64,000 nucleotides of DNA from Alcanivoracaceae bacterium (GCA_029213045.1 JARGPN010000001.1:62001-126000); one strand, 5' to 3'; shown: positions 52,744-64,000, counted from the first letter of the stretch. Translations and numbers: made by a program. The notes: generated by a model not told the origin, from the sequence alone.

Positions 52744-55266
52744 CTAGAACAATTGCTCAGGCGCAGTATCTGACGTGCTATTGGTGAGCGGACCGGTGTC
52801 TGCTTCGGGTAGGTTTTCTTCACGGAAGTATTCAAAAACGGCGTCGGCATCACCTGGGCGAGCCAGCTTTCCTGTTTCAGAATTAATCCGAACGGTGACA
52901 ATGCCTGGGGGTTGAGGCGCGAATTCTTCTGGCACACCTTTCAGCGCGACGCCCATATATTGCATCCAAATCGGCAGTGCTGCGCGCCCGCCATATTCGC
53001 CACGGCCAAGCGTAGACGGATTGTCAAAGCCCACCCAAACGGTGGACACGAGGGCGGGCGAGTAGCCTGAGAACCACGCATCAACTTGATCGTTAGTGGT
53101 GCCGGTTTTGCCCGCTAAGTCGCGGCGGCCTAATTCCGATGCGCGATACGCGGTGCCACGACGGACGACGTCTTTCATCATTGAATCCATTAGCCAGATA
53201 GTGCGCGCGTCCACGGCACGCTTGCGCGTAACAGTTTCGCGAATGGGCTCGCTGATGGTTTCGTTTTCTTCTTCCGTAGCAAGACTTGGACATTCTTCGT
53301 CACACAGCTGAACTACTGGCGCTTGCCAAAGTGTTTCGCCATTTCGGTCTTCAATGCGTTCCATAAACCAAGGCTCTACGCGATATCCGCCGTTCGCAAA
53401 AATACAGTATGCGGTGGCCAGCTCCATGGGGGTCATCGCGGCACTGCCGAGTGCCAATGAAAGATCACGCGGAAAGCGATTGGTGGGCAGGCCGAACTGT
53501 TTCAGCGTTTTTATTGCTTCCGGAATGGTGACCTGTTGCAGCATCCGAATGGAAACAAGATTAAGCGAGCGATAGAGGGCTTCGCGCATGCGAGTGGGCC
53601 CATAGAATTTGCTGCTTGCACCGGTGGGGCGCCATGCGGTTTCCAGTTCAGAGTCTTGGAACACAATGGGCGCATCGTTGATCAGGCTGGCAGGAGTGAG
53701 TCCGCTCAATAACCCTGAGCTATAAATGAAAGGTTTAAACGCCGAGCCAGCTTGGCGTTGCCCTTGCGTGGCGCGATTAAAATGCGACTGCGCGAAGCTA
53801 TATCCGCCGACCAGCGAGCGAATGGCGCCCGTCTTCGGGTCGAGTGACACCAATGCGCTTTCGACTTGTGGAACTTGCGCTAATCGCCAGTGCTCTTCAT
53901 TTTCTATGATGACAGGACGCAGGCGAATGACATCGCCGGGCGCAAAAATATCAGCTGCTTTTTCGGGATCGTTGCCGACGTATTCGACATCTTTGTAGGG
54001 TTTTGCCCAGCTCATTTGATCCCATAGCAATTCCACTACGCTTCCGTCAGCCAGCATCAGAGTTGCGCTGGTATCTTGAATGTCGGTGACTAATGCCGGT
54101 ACCAGTTTGCCCACTTCGCCCTTCGACTTAATCTGTACTTTGATCGCCAGCCAAGGGTCGATCAGTTCTTCTGTTTCAGTATCCAGTTGCTCGGGCTCAT
54201 CGGCGAGGTCTTTCGGCGCGACCTCATTCTCGGAGATGGCGTCATCTACGGCAGGCAATTCTTTCGGTAGCTCAATGCGCGCGATCGGGCCGCGCCAGCC
54301 GTGACGCTCGTCGTATTCGTGCAGGCCGTTGCGCAGCGCTTCGACTCCGGCTCGCTGTAATACACTGCTCAGCGTGACGTAAACCCGTAATCCGCTGGTA
54401 TAAATTTGCTCTTCGTCATACCGAGTGAGCAGTTCCTGGCGAACCATTTCGGCGAGATAAGCCGCTTCAACATCTGGGGCAGGCCCGTGATAGCTGGCGG
54501 TAACGGGCTGCGCCTTGGCGTGTTCATATTGCTCGGTCGTGATTGCGCCGAGGGACGCCATGCGTCGTAAAATCCAATTGCGTCGTTGCACGGCGCGCTG
54601 AGGGTTGGTGATCGGGTTGTAGGCGGACGGCGCTTTTGGGAGGCCAGCGATCATTGCCAACTGTTCCACTTCTAGCTCGCTCAGTGACTTGCCGTAGTAC
54701 ACCTGAGCGGCGGCTTCCGCGCCGTACGAGCGATGACCGAGATAGATCTTATTGAGATACAGCTCAAGAATTTCTTCTTTGGTTAAAATATTCTCGATTT
54801 CAATTGCGAGCACTATCTCATTGAATTTACGGATAAATTTCTGTTCTCTGTCGAGAAAAAAGTTGCGGGCGACCTGCATGGTAATGGTCGAGCCGCCGGA
54901 GCGAATGTCCTGATACCAGAGTAATTCAAAGGCCGCGCGACCAAGCCCTTTCAGGTCGACGCCGCCGTGACGGAAGAAGCGTTCGTCTTCCGCCGCGAGC
55001 ACAGCGCTCACAAAAGCTGGAGGAAACTGATCGAATTTCAGCGGCGTCCGACGCTTCTCGCCGAACTCGCCGATCAGCAAATTATCGCTGGAATAAATGC
55101 GCAGCGGAATTTGGTAGTCGACACTGCGAAGCTGTTCAGCGCGCGGTAATAGGGGGGCGAGGTATAAATAGGTCGCCATCAGCATCATGATGAAGACCGA
55201 GGCGGCGGCAAGGGTGAGTAATCCGAGGCGGCGCCACCAGGGGCTATGTAACTTAATGATTTTCAA
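52744..55266 (-). CDS. mrcA: Bifunctional penicillin-binding protein 1A
   Basis: Class A PBP of 840 residues that polymerises and cross-links peptidoglycan. One N-terminal helix (about 12-34) precedes the glycosyltransferase domain, with catalytic Glu in AAEDERFFRHGGVDLKG (about 91-107) and GGSTITMQVARNFFL. An OB-like insert (about 320-450) follows. The transpeptidase domain has SxxK in GSAFKPF (Ser about 507), SLN, and KTGTTNDQVDAWFSGY. The tail is acidic. It is also called ponA and lies divergent from pilM, 193 bases away, as in Pseudomonas. Confidence 0.96.
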   Translation of the reverse strand: MKIIKLHSPWWRRLGLLTLAAASVFIMMLMATYLYLAPLLPRAEQLRSVDYQIPLRIYSSDNLLIGEFGEKRRTPLKFDQFPPAFVSAVLAAEDERFFRHGGVDLKGLGRAAFELLWYQDIRSGGSTITMQVARNFFLDREQKFIRKFNEIVLAIEIENILTKEEILELYLNKIYLGHRSYGAEAAAQVYYGKSLSELEVEQLAMIAGLPKAPSAYNPITNPQRAVQRRNWILRRMASLGAITTEQYEHAKAQPVTASYHGPAPDVEAAYLAEMVRQELLTRYDEEQIYTSGLRVYVTLSSVLQRAGVEALRNGLHEYDERHGWRGPIARIELPKELPAVDDAISENEVAPKDLADEPEQLDTETEELIDPWLAIKVQIKSKGEVGKLVPALVTDIQDTSATLMLADGSVVELLWDQMSWAKPYKDVEYVGNDPEKAADIFAPGDVIRLRPVIIENEEHWRLAQVPQVESALVSLDPKTGAIRSLVGGYSFAQSHFNRATQGQRQAGSAFKPFIYSSGLLSGLTPASLINDAPIVFQDSELETAWRPTGASSKFYGPTRMREALYRSLNLVSIRMLQQVTIPEAIKTLKQFGLPTNRFPRDLSLALGSAAMTPMELATAYCIFANGGYRVEPWFMERIEDRNGETLWQAPVVQLCDEECPSLATEEENETISEPIRETVTRKRAVDARTIWLMDSMMKDVVRRGTAYRASELGRRDLAGKTGTTNDQVDAWFSGYSPALVSTVWVGFDNPSTLGRGEYGGRAALPIWMQYMGVALKGVPEEFAPQPPGIVTVRINSETGKLARPGDADAVFEYFREENLPEADTGPLTNSTSDTAPEQLF

Positions 55267-55384
55267 GGACTGATTTCCTTTGCTCAGGCAAATTGCTCAC
55301 TGAGAGCAGTGAAGCGCGTCATTATATGGTGGAAAGTGAGTTGTGATCTAACAACCTTTCTGTTATTAGTTACACCTAAAGTGA

Positions 55385-55414
55385 TTAGACATGAATATAC
55401 GCTAAGTGTATATT
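55385..55414 (+). promoter_or_regulatory. Candidate promoter of pilMNOPQ with an AT-rich inverted repeat
   Basis: TTAGAC (55385-55390) and TATATT (55409-55414) form a -35/-10 pair at 18 bases. The imperfect inverted repeat ATATAC/GTATAT (55395-55400 and 55408-55413) overlaps it and could be an operator. Found by eye only. Confidence 0.4.
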
Positions 55415-55438
55415 TCTTCGAAAAAAAAGGTCCGATAA

Positions 55439-57125
<1,687 letters not shown>

Positions 57126-57129
<4 letters not shown>

Positions 57130-57797
57130 GTAGCTCTGATAAGAAAAAGCTCGATTTGCAGGAGCTAATGGAGGCGTTACAAAACCTCGACATGGAAAAT
57201 GTCGGTGGTTGGCCAGCGCCGATTAAGTTGGCTGCGGCGGTATTGGTGTTCGTGGCTGTAGTATTTATGGGTTATATGTTCTCGATTTCCGACGGCTATG
57301 CACAGGTTGATACCTTGCAGCGCACTGAAGCGGACTTAATGCAGAAGTATGAAGCGAAAGCCTTTAAGGCGCAGAACTTGGATCAGTATCGTAAGCAGCT
57401 CGACGATATGAAGGAAATGTTTGGGTCGTTACTCAGTCAGCTTCCAAAAGAAACTGAAGTGCCTGGCTTGTTAGAAGACATTACTCACACTGGTTTAGGC
57501 AGCGGGCTTGAGTTTAAGAAAATCGAACTTGGCCAAGAAGCGCAGAAAGAGTTTTACGCCGAGCTTCCTATTACGATTGATGCGGCGGGTGATTTTCACG
57601 GATTCGGCTCATTCGTGAGTGGTGTTGCTGCGTTGCCGCGAATCGTGACGATGGGTGACTTCGTCATTAAGCCGGCAAAGGGTGATTTTGGTCGCCAGTT
57701 AGATATTGTGATAACGGCTAAAACATATCGTTACTCTTCCACAGGTGCTGCAGGGTCTAAGCCAGGTAGCGCAACCCCTAAAGGAGGCAAAAAATGA
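57126..57797 (+). CDS. pilO: Type IV pilus assembly protein PilO
   Basis: 223-residue bitopic protein that heterodimerises with PilN. Helix about 33-54 (IKLAAAVLVFVAVVFMGYMF), coiled coil about 60-100, then a ferredoxin-like core domain. The C-terminus is Gly-, Lys- and Ser-rich. Overlaps of four bases with pilN and with pilP couple the operon. Confidence 0.96.
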
Positions 57798-58339
57798 GCT
57801 CCTTTTCAAAGCGTAAAATAGCTAAGGGTTTTGTGGTTGCGTTGGTGATTCCTTTCGCCATGAGCGGCTGTTCAAGTAATGGCGATTTTGCTGATCTTCA
57901 GGCGAAGATGGCGGAAATTAAAGCGCGCCCTCGTGGCCGAATTGAACCGCCACCAGAATTTAATCCGATTGCATCTGTATCATATGCGGCGCATCAAATG
58001 CGTAGCCCGTTTTCTCCTCCGGTGGATGTTCAGGATGTAGATATTCCCTCTGGCCGTCAGGTGGAGCCGGACTTTACTCGGCCGAAGGAATATTTGGAGA
58101 GGTTTACATTGGACTCTCTGAAAATGAAAGGGTCGATTGCTAAAGAAAAGGGTCCTTTGTTCGCATTAGTGCAGGATCCAGCGGGTGCAACAAATCGTGT
58201 CAAAACGGGCGATTACATGGGGAAAAATTTCGGCCGTGTTATCGATGTAAATGAATCTGCTGTAACCGTTATGGAAATCGTACCTGATGGCCAAGACGGT
58301 TGGGTTGAGCGTCCGCGCACAATTAGGCTGACTGAGTAA
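57794..58339 (+). CDS. pilP: Type IV pilus biogenesis lipoprotein PilP
   Basis: 181-residue lipoprotein; lipobox AMSGC places the lipidated Cys near residue 26. It links PilN/PilO to the secretin. The PilP HR domain (about 85-175) includes FTLDSLKMKGSIAKEKGPLFALVQDP and the C-terminal VTVMEIVPDGQDGWVERPRTI. Four-base overlap with pilO; pilQ begins 20 bases after its stop. Confidence 0.95.
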   Translation: MSSFSKRKIAKGFVVALVIPFAMSGCSSNGDFADLQAKMAEIKARPRGRIEPPPEFNPIASVSYAAHQMRSPFSPPVDVQDVDIPSGRQVEPDFTRPKEYLERFTLDSLKMKGSIAKEKGPLFALVQDPAGATNRVKTGDYMGKNFGRVIDVNESAVTVMEIVPDGQDGWVERPRTIRLTE

Positions 58340-58359
58340 TTTGGCTGGAGATGGCTGCC

Positions 58360-60459
58360 ATGAATATTAAATCAATGAAAAAAAGAATAGTTTCTCCGGC
58401 AATGCTGTTGTTGTCCGTGCTGGGGCTTCTGGGGTTATCAGTAACGGCAAATGCTGCGTCATTGCAAAATATGACGTACGCGTCGTTGCCTGGTAATAAA
58501 TTGGAAGTGCGCCTGACATTTGACTCGGCTCCCCCTGAGGTAAAGGGGTATAGCATTGAGAAGCCAGCGCGTATCGCACTCGATTTGATGGGCGTGAAAA
58601 GCGATCTGTCCAATAAGTATCATAATCTTGGTACGGGCAACGCTAAAAATATCACCGTCGTCGAGGCCAAGGATCGTACTCGCTTAATCGTGAATTTGAT
58701 TCAGTTACAGAGCTACGAGACGCGCACTGAAGGCAATGATTTGGTGGTCGTGCTTGGTGCGGACCCAGTCCAGAATCAGGCGGCGACTTCGTCTAGCGAC
58801 GGTGTTGTGACTGCTGAAAAAGAAGCGCTAAGGAAGGTCGATTTTCATCGTGGCCCTCAGGGCGAAGGCCAAGTAACAATCCGTCTTTCCAAACCGTCTA
58901 TTCCTGTAGATGTGCGCGAAGAAGGCGGTAAAATCATTGCTAAATTTGTCGGCGCTGTGCTGCCACAGGAGTTGCACCGTCGTTTGGATGTCACCGATTT
59001 TTCTACGCCAGTTCGTTTTATTGACTCGAAGTTTGACGGCAAGAACTCGATTGTAACCATCGAGCCAACCGGTAGTTGGGAATACTTGGCGTATCAGGCG
59101 GATAACCAATTCACGATTAACGTGAAGTTGGTTTCTGAAGCCGAAGCCGCGAAGCGTAAGAAAGATTCTTTCCAGTACACAGGCGAAAAGCTTTCTTTAA
59201 GCTTCCAAGACATCGAAGTACGCTCAGTGTTGCAGCTTGTTGCGGACTTCACCGGTTTAAACTTGGTTGCTTCAGACACCGTCGAGGGTCGTATTACTCT
59301 GCGTTTGCAGAATGTACCTTGGGATCAGGCTCTTGATCTGATTTTGAAAACAAAAGGGCTAGATAAGCGGCAAATCGGCAACGTTTTGCTGGTGGCTCCT
59401 GCTGATGAAATTGCGGCGCGCGAGCAACTTGAGCTGGAAAGCCAGAAGAAAATTGAAGCGTTGGCACCTTTGCGTACTGAATTTATTCGGGTGAATTATG
59501 CAAAAGCGGCGGATCTCTTAAAGTTGATTAAGGAAGAGGGTTCACTGCTGAGCTCGCGTGGTTCGATTACCACCGATGAGCGCACCAACACGATGATTTT
59601 GCAGGATACGCAGAGCAAACTGGACGAAATTAAAGATATTGTATCGCTGCTCGACGTCCAAGTTCAGCAGGTTCTGATTGAGGCTCGCGTGGTTATTGCT
59701 ACTACTGATACGTCGAAGCAGTTGGGTGTTCGGTGGGGCGCTACGGCGTACAGCGACGATGGCAAGGTTGGCAACGGTTTTATCTACTCAGGCCGTCGTC
59801 GTACCGTGATTGACGCACCGGGTGCTCAGCTTGCTACTGGGTTTGATCCCGATGATGCAACAGTTGATGACAGTCTGTTGCTGGACATGGGTGTCAATGA
59901 CGCTGCTGCATCTAGATTCTCTATCGGTTTTGTTGATCTCGATTCTGGTTTGATTGACTTGGAATTGTCAGCACTGGATTCTGAAGGCTATGGCGAATTA
60001 GTTGCCACGCCTAAAGTTTTGACTGCAGATCAGCAGCCAGCAGTGATTGCGTCGGGTACTCAGATTGGGTATGAGAAATCAACGTCTAGTGGTGCAACGT
60101 CGGTAGAATTTATCGAGGCGGAATTACGTTTAGAGGTAACGCCACACATTACGCCGGAAGGCAAAGTTATTCTCGACATTAAAGTGAATAACGATTCTCT
60201 AGGTGAGATTGTTGCGGGTATCCCTTCTATCGACACCAACCGCGTCGAAACGTCGGTGCTTGTGTCCGATGGTGAAACCGTAGTGCTCGGTGGTATTTTC
60301 CAAGAGTCTACGACTAAGCTAACAATCAAAACGCCGTTCCTTGGCGACTTGCCTTGGATTGGTAATTTGTTCCGTAAAAAGATTGACGACAAATCCAAGC
60401 AAGAGTTGCTGATCTTTATGACCCCGCGTTTGGTGAAAGACACCGTCGCTGGCAATTAA
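58360..60459 (+). CDS. pilQ: Type IV pilus secretin PilQ
   Basis: Outer-membrane secretin through which the pilus passes. 699 residues from the ATG at 58360 (GGAG nine bases upstream; the ATG at 58351 lies too close to it). Signal peptide to about residue 33 (TANAAS). Two AMIN domains (about 35-245) bind peptidoglycan. A secretin N0/STN-like domain (YTGEKLSLSFQDIEVRSVLQ, about 268-287) and N1 domain follow. The secretin core (about 440-695) ends TPFLGDLPWIGNLFRKK and LLIFMTPRLVKD. A shikimate kinase gene follows 11 bases later. Confidence 0.97.
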   Translation: MNIKSMKKRIVSPAMLLLSVLGLLGLSVTANAASLQNMTYASLPGNKLEVRLTFDSAPPEVKGYSIEKPARIALDLMGVKSDLSNKYHNLGTGNAKNITVVEAKDRTRLIVNLIQLQSYETRTEGNDLVVVLGADPVQNQAATSSSDGVVTAEKEALRKVDFHRGPQGEGQVTIRLSKPSIPVDVREEGGKIIAKFVGAVLPQELHRRLDVTDFSTPVRFIDSKFDGKNSIVTIEPTGSWEYLAYQADNQFTINVKLVSEAEAAKRKKDSFQYTGEKLSLSFQDIEVRSVLQLVADFTGLNLVASDTVEGRITLRLQNVPWDQALDLILKTKGLDKRQIGNVLLVAPADEIAAREQLELESQKKIEALAPLRTEFIRVNYAKAADLLKLIKEEGSLLSSRGSITTDERTNTMILQDTQSKLDEIKDIVSLLDVQVQQVLIEARVVIATTDTSKQLGVRWGATAYSDDGKVGNGFIYSGRRRTVIDAPGAQLATGFDPDDATVDDSLLLDMGVNDAAASRFSIGFVDLDSGLIDLELSALDSEGYGELVATPKVLTADQQPAVIASGTQIGYEKSTSSGATSVEFIEAELRLEVTPHITPEGKVILDIKVNNDSLGEIVAGIPSIDTNRVETSVLVSDGETVVLGGIFQESTTKLTIKTPFLGDLPWIGNLFRKKIDDKSKQELLIFMTPRLVKDTVAGN

Positions 60460-60470
60460 TTCGGGAAGCC

Positions 60471-61001
60471 ATGTCGACTGACATTCCCGGGGTATTCTTG
60501 ATCGGGCCCATGGGTGCAGGTAAAAGCACCCTTGGGCGCCACCTCTCTCATATCCTCAAACGCCCTTTCTACGATTCCGACAAAGTCATTGAAGACCGCA
60601 CCGGTGCGGATATTCCGTGGATTTTTGATATGGAAGGTGAGGAGGGGTTTCGGCGCCGCGAAGAGGAAGTGATTGACGAACTGACAAACTTGCCCAGCAT
60701 TGTCATGGCCACTGGCGGAGGTGTGGTGATCCGCGAATCGAATCGTCAATGCTTGCGCGATCGCGGCACCGTGATTTATTTGTGGACGCCGGTTGAAGTG
60801 CAGCTCTCTCGTACACGTCACGATAAAGGCCGTCCATTGCTGCAGCAGCCAAACCCTGAAGCGGTGCTTCGCAAGTTGTTTGCCGAGCGTGATCCGTTGT
60901 ATCGCGAAACAGCACACCACATTATTTCCACTGCGTCGGGCAGCCTGCGCAAAGTTACCGACGACGTGTTGGCTTGTCTGGGTCTAGAAGGCGCTGGATA
61001 A
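60471..61001 (+). CDS. aroK: Shikimate kinase AroK
   Basis: Fifth step of chorismate synthesis. 176 residues; P-loop GPMGAGKST (12-20), shikimate-binding FYDSDKVIEDRTG and EGFRRREEEV, and the Walker B-like ATGGGVVIRESNR. The lid segment RPLLQQPNPEAVLRKLFAERDPLYRE is conserved. The pilQ-aroK-aroB order is conserved in gammaproteobacteria. AGG-poor ribosome site (TTCGGGAAGCC); the short gap suggests readthrough from pilQ. Confidence 0.96.
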   Translation: MSTDIPGVFLIGPMGAGKSTLGRHLSHILKRPFYDSDKVIEDRTGADIPWIFDMEGEEGFRRREEEVIDELTNLPSIVMATGGGVVIRESNRQCLRDRGTVIYLWTPVEVQLSRTRHDKGRPLLQQPNPEAVLRKLFAERDPLYRETAHHIISTASGSLRKVTDDVLACLGLEGAG

Positions 61002-61022
61002 TGCCTCGCTCAGGAGGCAAGT

Positions 61023-62108
61023 ATGCAAACCCTCAACGTTTCTCTCGCTGATCGCTCATACCCGATATACATCGGGGAAGATTTGTTGTCGTCAGATTAT
61101 GTGCGTCGGCACGTCCGCGCACGCCAAGTGATGATCGTGACCAACGAAATGATCGCGCCCTTGTATCTAGAAAAAGTTCTTGCCGGTCTATCTGGTCTTC
61201 AGGTCGACACTGTGGTGTTGCCCGATGGAGAACGCTTCAAAACGCTCTCGACTCTCGAAACGATTTTTGATGCCTTATTGGAAAAACGCCACGCTCGCAC
61301 GACGACACTGGTGGCGTTGGGCGGCGGTGTGGTGGGCGATATGACCGGCTTCGCGGCGGCGTGTTATCAGCGTGGCGTGGATTTCATTCAGATTCCGACC
61401 ACTTTGCTCGCTCAGGTCGATTCGTCCGTGGGCGGCAAAACCGCGGTGAACCATCCTCGCGGCAAAAATATGATTGGCGCCTTTTATCAGCCTAAGGCTG
61501 TCATTATTGATACGTCTGTATTGGCCACCTTGCCAGAGCGTGAACTGGGTGCTGGCATTGCTGAAGTGATTAAGTATGGTTTGATTCGAGACGCGGAATT
61601 TTTCGACTGGCTTGAAGTCAACATGCAGGCGTTGCGTGAGCGCAATGCAGAGGCATTGGTATATGCCATCGAGCGCAGTTGCCGCAACAAGGCGGAAGTC
61701 GTTGCCGATGATGAAACCGAACAGGGTGTGCGCGCGACGTTGAACCTCGGCCATACCTTTGGTCATGCTATCGAAACGGCGACGGGTTACAGTGAGTGGC
61801 TACACGGTGAGGCGGTTGGTGCGGGTATGCTTATGGCCGCCGCGTTTTCCGCGGATCTACAATGGCTGCCAGAAGAGCAAGTAACCCGCATCGAGGCATT
61901 GCTGAAGCTGGCGCATTTGCCAACAGCGCCGCCGCCATCAATGAAGGCAGGTCAGTTCCGAGAATTAATGGCGCTGGATAAAAAAGTGCACGACGGACAA
62001 TTACGTTTGGTGTTGCTGAAAGGGGTTGGTCACTCAGTGGTCACCGCCGATTACGACGACAATAAATTGGATGAACTATTGCATCGCGTTTGCGAAGCAG
62101 AGGGTTAA
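61023..62108 (+). CDS. aroB: 3-dehydroquinate synthase AroB
   Basis: NAD-dependent cyclase making 3-dehydroquinate from DAHP; 361 residues. Motifs: [14 protein letters not shown] (about 65-78), the NAD-binding [15 protein letters not shown] (about 99-113), the catalytic [17 protein letters not shown] and the zinc ligands in [16 protein letters not shown] and [17 protein letters not shown] precedes the ATG. A SPOR gene starts at TTG one base after its stop. Confidence 0.97.
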   Translation: MQTLNVSLADRSYPIYIGEDLLSSDYVRRHVRARQVMIVTNEMIAPLYLEKVLAGLSGLQVDTVVLPDGERFKTLSTLETIFDALLEKRHARTTTLVALGGGVVGDMTGFAAACYQRGVDFIQIPTTLLAQVDSSVGGKTAVNHPRGKNMIGAFYQPKAVIIDTSVLATLPERELGAGIAEVIKYGLIRDAEFFDWLEVNMQALRERNAEALVYAIERSCRNKAEVVADDETEQGVRATLNLGHTFGHAIETATGYSEWLHGEAVGAGMLMAAAFSADLQWLPEEQVTRIEALLKLAHLPTAPPPSMKAGQFRELMALDKKVHDGQLRLVLLKGVGHSVVTADYDDNKLDELLHRVCEAEG

Positions 62109-62109
62109 C

Positions 62110-63405
62110 TTGAACGCCGAGTCGAACGCATTAAGCCAAGAAGAAATCGTCGAAAACGTCAGCCGTATCGTGCAAAGCGGTCGACTGGCATTGCTGACGA
62201 GTGAAGAGCCTGGCTTGTTGTCGTCAACACTGGGCGACATCGCTGTTTCAATGATGGACTTCGGCGCCGATGTGATTCGCATGGACGCGCTGGACGCCAA
62301 CACCCCAGCGGACATCATTAGTACGCTGTGCAGCTACCTTGGTGTCAGCGGGCAAGACTTGATGTCTGGTCTGCGCATTCGTGGCGAAACAGGTAACCCT
62401 GTGTGCATGGTCGTCGATAACAGTGAATGCCTAGAAGGTAAGTCACTCGACGTCTTGCGCAAATTGGTCGAGGGCACGTCATGTGGCATTGGCGTCTTGC
62501 TTGGCGGTGAGCCCGATCTCAATTTATATGTCTGCGACGCCGGCATCCCCGCGTCACTTTCTTTGGATCTCGACGAGCAAGGGTTGTTGACCCCTGCTGA
62601 TCATGATGACGATGCGCCCAGTGTTGTGAGTCAGCTGCCTTGGCGTCATTTGGCTGCCGCAGCAGGGTTAGGTTTGCTGATCTGGCTTTTCTGGCCATCA
62701 GAGAAAAGCGATCAGAGTGGCGACATCAGACAATTAGAGCTGCCTGTTTCTGTCTCTGAAGATGCAAACGCAGATAAGCCAGCCAATGACCAATCGGCGC
62801 TTGATTACCCCAGTGATTCTGAAGCGGTTGTCGCCGAAGGCAGCAAAGTCTTTAACTCAAAGGGTGAGCTGACAACACGCGCCAATGTTAACGAAGAACC
62901 TATTCAGGCGCCCAAGCAGGTAAAGTCCGAGCTTGGTTCGTCAGCGCAACAGGCGACTGTTGCTGTCGAGCCTAAGCCAGCGCCCGTAAAGGCGCCTGAG
63001 CCCGCCCCCGCGCCTAAGCCGGTGGTTAAGGCGCCAACGCCAAAGCCGACACCAAAGCCAGCACCGGCGAAGCCGCCGGAGCTCACGGGACTGTCTGCAG
63101 AGCTTGGCTATCATCAGGAAGAGTGGATATTAACCCGTGCAGGCAGCGAATGGCTGATGCAGGTGGCGCTCGCCACCAATGAAGACGGTGCGCGCCAGTT
63201 GCTCGATCAGATTGGCCGCAGCAAAAGCGTTTACTATCGCGCGGACCGAAACGGCCGCTCTGTGTATATCGTGTTGGCCGGGCCATGGGCCAGTCGAGAT
63301 GCAGCCGTCGCCGGAAAAATGACGCTCCCAGCGAGTTTGCGCGCGCTCGGCCCGTTCCCCAGACAGGTCTCTGGAATCCAAAAAGAAATCACTGCAAACC
63401 GCTGA
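62110..63405 (+). CDS. DamX-like SPOR-domain membrane protein
   Basis: 431 residues from the TTG at 62110, one base after the aroB stop, with AGAGGG upstream; longer frames lie inside aroB. Residues 1-165 resemble an ATPase (ExeA/DamX-like) but lack a Walker A motif: LALLTSEEPGLLSSTLGD replaces it. A helix (about 177-195, LAAAAGLGLLIWLFW) is followed by a Pro/Ala/Lys linker (about 290-325, PKP and PAP repeats). A SPOR domain (about 345-425, WLMQVALATNEDGARQLLDQ) probably binds septal peptidoglycan. Same position as DamX-type genes after aroB in other gammaproteobacteria. Confidence 0.88.
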   Translation: MNAESNALSQEEIVENVSRIVQSGRLALLTSEEPGLLSSTLGDIAVSMMDFGADVIRMDALDANTPADIISTLCSYLGVSGQDLMSGLRIRGETGNPVCMVVDNSECLEGKSLDVLRKLVEGTSCGIGVLLGGEPDLNLYVCDAGIPASLSLDLDEQGLLTPADHDDDAPSVVSQLPWRHLAAAAGLGLLIWLFWPSEKSDQSGDIRQLELPVSVSEDANADKPANDQSALDYPSDSEAVVAEGSKVFNSKGELTTRANVNEEPIQAPKQVKSELGSSAQQATVAVEPKPAPVKAPEPAPAPKPVVKAPTPKPTPKPAPAKPPELTGLSAELGYHQEEWILTRAGSEWLMQVALATNEDGARQLLDQIGRSKSVYYRADRNGRSVYIVLAGPWASRDAAVAGKMTLPASLRALGPFPRQVSGIQKEITANR

Positions 63406-63418
63406 ATGCACGGGCTAT

Positions 63419-63447
63419 TTGTCCGCCAGCAGTCCAATGTGTAGAAT
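63419..63447 (+). promoter_or_regulatory. Sigma-70 promoter of gltB
   Basis: TTGTCC (63419-63424) and TAGAAT (63442-63447) at the optimal 17 bases, 82 bases before gltB. Confidence 0.6.
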
Positions 63448-63529
63448 GTCCCTCCCTTTTCGCCGTCTCCGTTACCTTGACGCGCATTGCCTTCGGTAAG
63501 TCTCTGATTTTCAAAGAGGAATGATTTTG

Positions 63530-64000
63530 ATGCAGCAGAATAAGACGCTGGTGCGCGGGCTCCATGAGCCCGAAGAATTCCGCGATAACTGCGGTTTTGG
63601 TCTAATTGCCCAGATGGAGGGCAAGCCAAGCCACGAGTTGGTGCAAACAGCTATTGAAGCGCTCACGTGTATGACGCATCGAGGCGGCATTAACGCGGAC
63701 GGTAAAACCGGGGACGGCTGTGGCTTATTGCTGCAAAAGCCTGATTCGTTTTTCCGTAAAGTCGCGAAAGAACTTAATGTCGCTTTGCCGGACGCATATG
63801 GCGTGGGAATGATTTTCCTGAGTCCAGACGCGACCGAAGCGGATGCGCAGAAAGCAATTATCGCTGAAGAAATTGAGCGCCAAGATTTAACCGTGTTGGC
63901 ATGGCGAGATGTGCCAGTTAACGCGGAGTGCCTTGGCCCTATTGCGCTGAAGTCGTTACCAGCGTTTGCGCAGATATTAGTCGGCGGTGAGGGTCTTTCT
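63530..64000 (+). CDS. gltB: Glutamate synthase large subunit GltB (5' part)
   Basis: N-terminal 157 residues of the NADPH-dependent glutamate synthase large subunit; the frame is open to the window edge. After a short propeptide, Cys21 in [13 protein letters not shown] becomes the N-terminal nucleophile of the glutaminase domain. [20 protein letters not shown] (about 49-68) is also diagnostic. The ATG at 63530 has GAGG at a 9-10 base spacing; an in-frame ATG at 63521 touches it. Together with glnA it assimilates ammonia (GS-GOGAT). Confidence 0.96.
   Translation, partial: MQQNKTLVRGLHEPEEFRDNCGFGLIAQMEGKPSHELVQTAIEALTCMTHRGGINADGKTGDGCGLLLQKPDSFFRKVAKELNVALPDAYGVGMIFLSPDATEADAQKAIIAEEIERQDLTVLAWRDVPVNAECLGPIALKSLPAFAQILVGGEGLS

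Overview
The window is a gene-dense stretch of a gammaproteobacterial chromosome. Gene content and order point to the Pseudomonadales/Cellvibrionales side of the class. Several blocks follow an order known from Pseudomonas: mutY-asmA with hisBHAF; envC-ctpA-yibQ beside rhodanese-grxC-secB; glnA-(DUF4124)-ntrBC; hslVU, ubiEJB, hisE and tatABC; and rpmE, malic enzyme and ponA next to pilMNOPQ-aroKB-(SPOR)-gltB. The species cannot be named from the sequence. I see no rRNA, tRNA, CRISPR array, insertion sequence, prophage or integrase. Everything looks like resident chromosome, with small lineage-specific additions and losses.

Layout. 0-5.8 kb: mutY and an AsmA protein (minus), an orphan 7TMR-DISM histidine kinase, a PanM/PanZ-like acetyltransferase. 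5.9-8.7 kb: hisBHAF. 8.9-10.6 kb: a secreted START-domain protein and a BASS-type transporter. 10.6-15.4 kb: cell-envelope genes (yibQ, ctpA, envC; minus) divergent from rhodanese-grxC-secB; gpmI, which normally sits here, is absent. 15.5-18.2 kb: trmL, a YaiI-family protein, a group II truncated haemoglobin, an unassigned methyltransferase. 18.4-22.8 kb: eptA-pap2 (probable lipid A modification, with a PmrA-like box upstream) and typA. 23.3-26.4 kb: a three-gene envelope system of a retropepsin-like protease, an inactive transglutaminase fused to a membrane domain, and an ATP-grasp ligase. This is the least understood system here. 26.5-27.9 kb: a PP-loop ATPase overlapping a TusA-like sulfur carrier. 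28.2-33.1 kb: the nitrogen regulon core glnA, ntrB, ntrC, with a sigma-54 promoter and NtrC sites. 33.1-38.4 kb: a lipoprotein head to head with pip-dtd, then a DUF3015/DUF4105/lipoprotein-hydrolase cluster. 38.5-44.1 kb (minus): a FFLEELY-type protein, ubiE, ubiJ, ubiB, hisE, tatABC. 44.1-50.8 kb (minus): hslVU behind a sigma-32-like promoter, then a SPOR protein, argS and priA. 50.9-55.3 kb: rpmE, malic enzyme, ponA. 55.4-64 kb: the type IV pilus pilMNOPQ operon, aroK, aroB, a DamX-like SPOR protein and the 5' part of gltB.

Many start codons overlap the preceding stop (ATGA/GTGA), which indicates translational coupling. Rho-independent terminators separate most units. The main regulatory signals, all inferred by eye, are a sigma-54 promoter with two NtrC boxes before glnA, a third NtrC box nested in a perfect hairpin before ntrBC, a sigma-32 promoter before hslV, a PmrA-like box before eptA, and several sigma-70 promoters.
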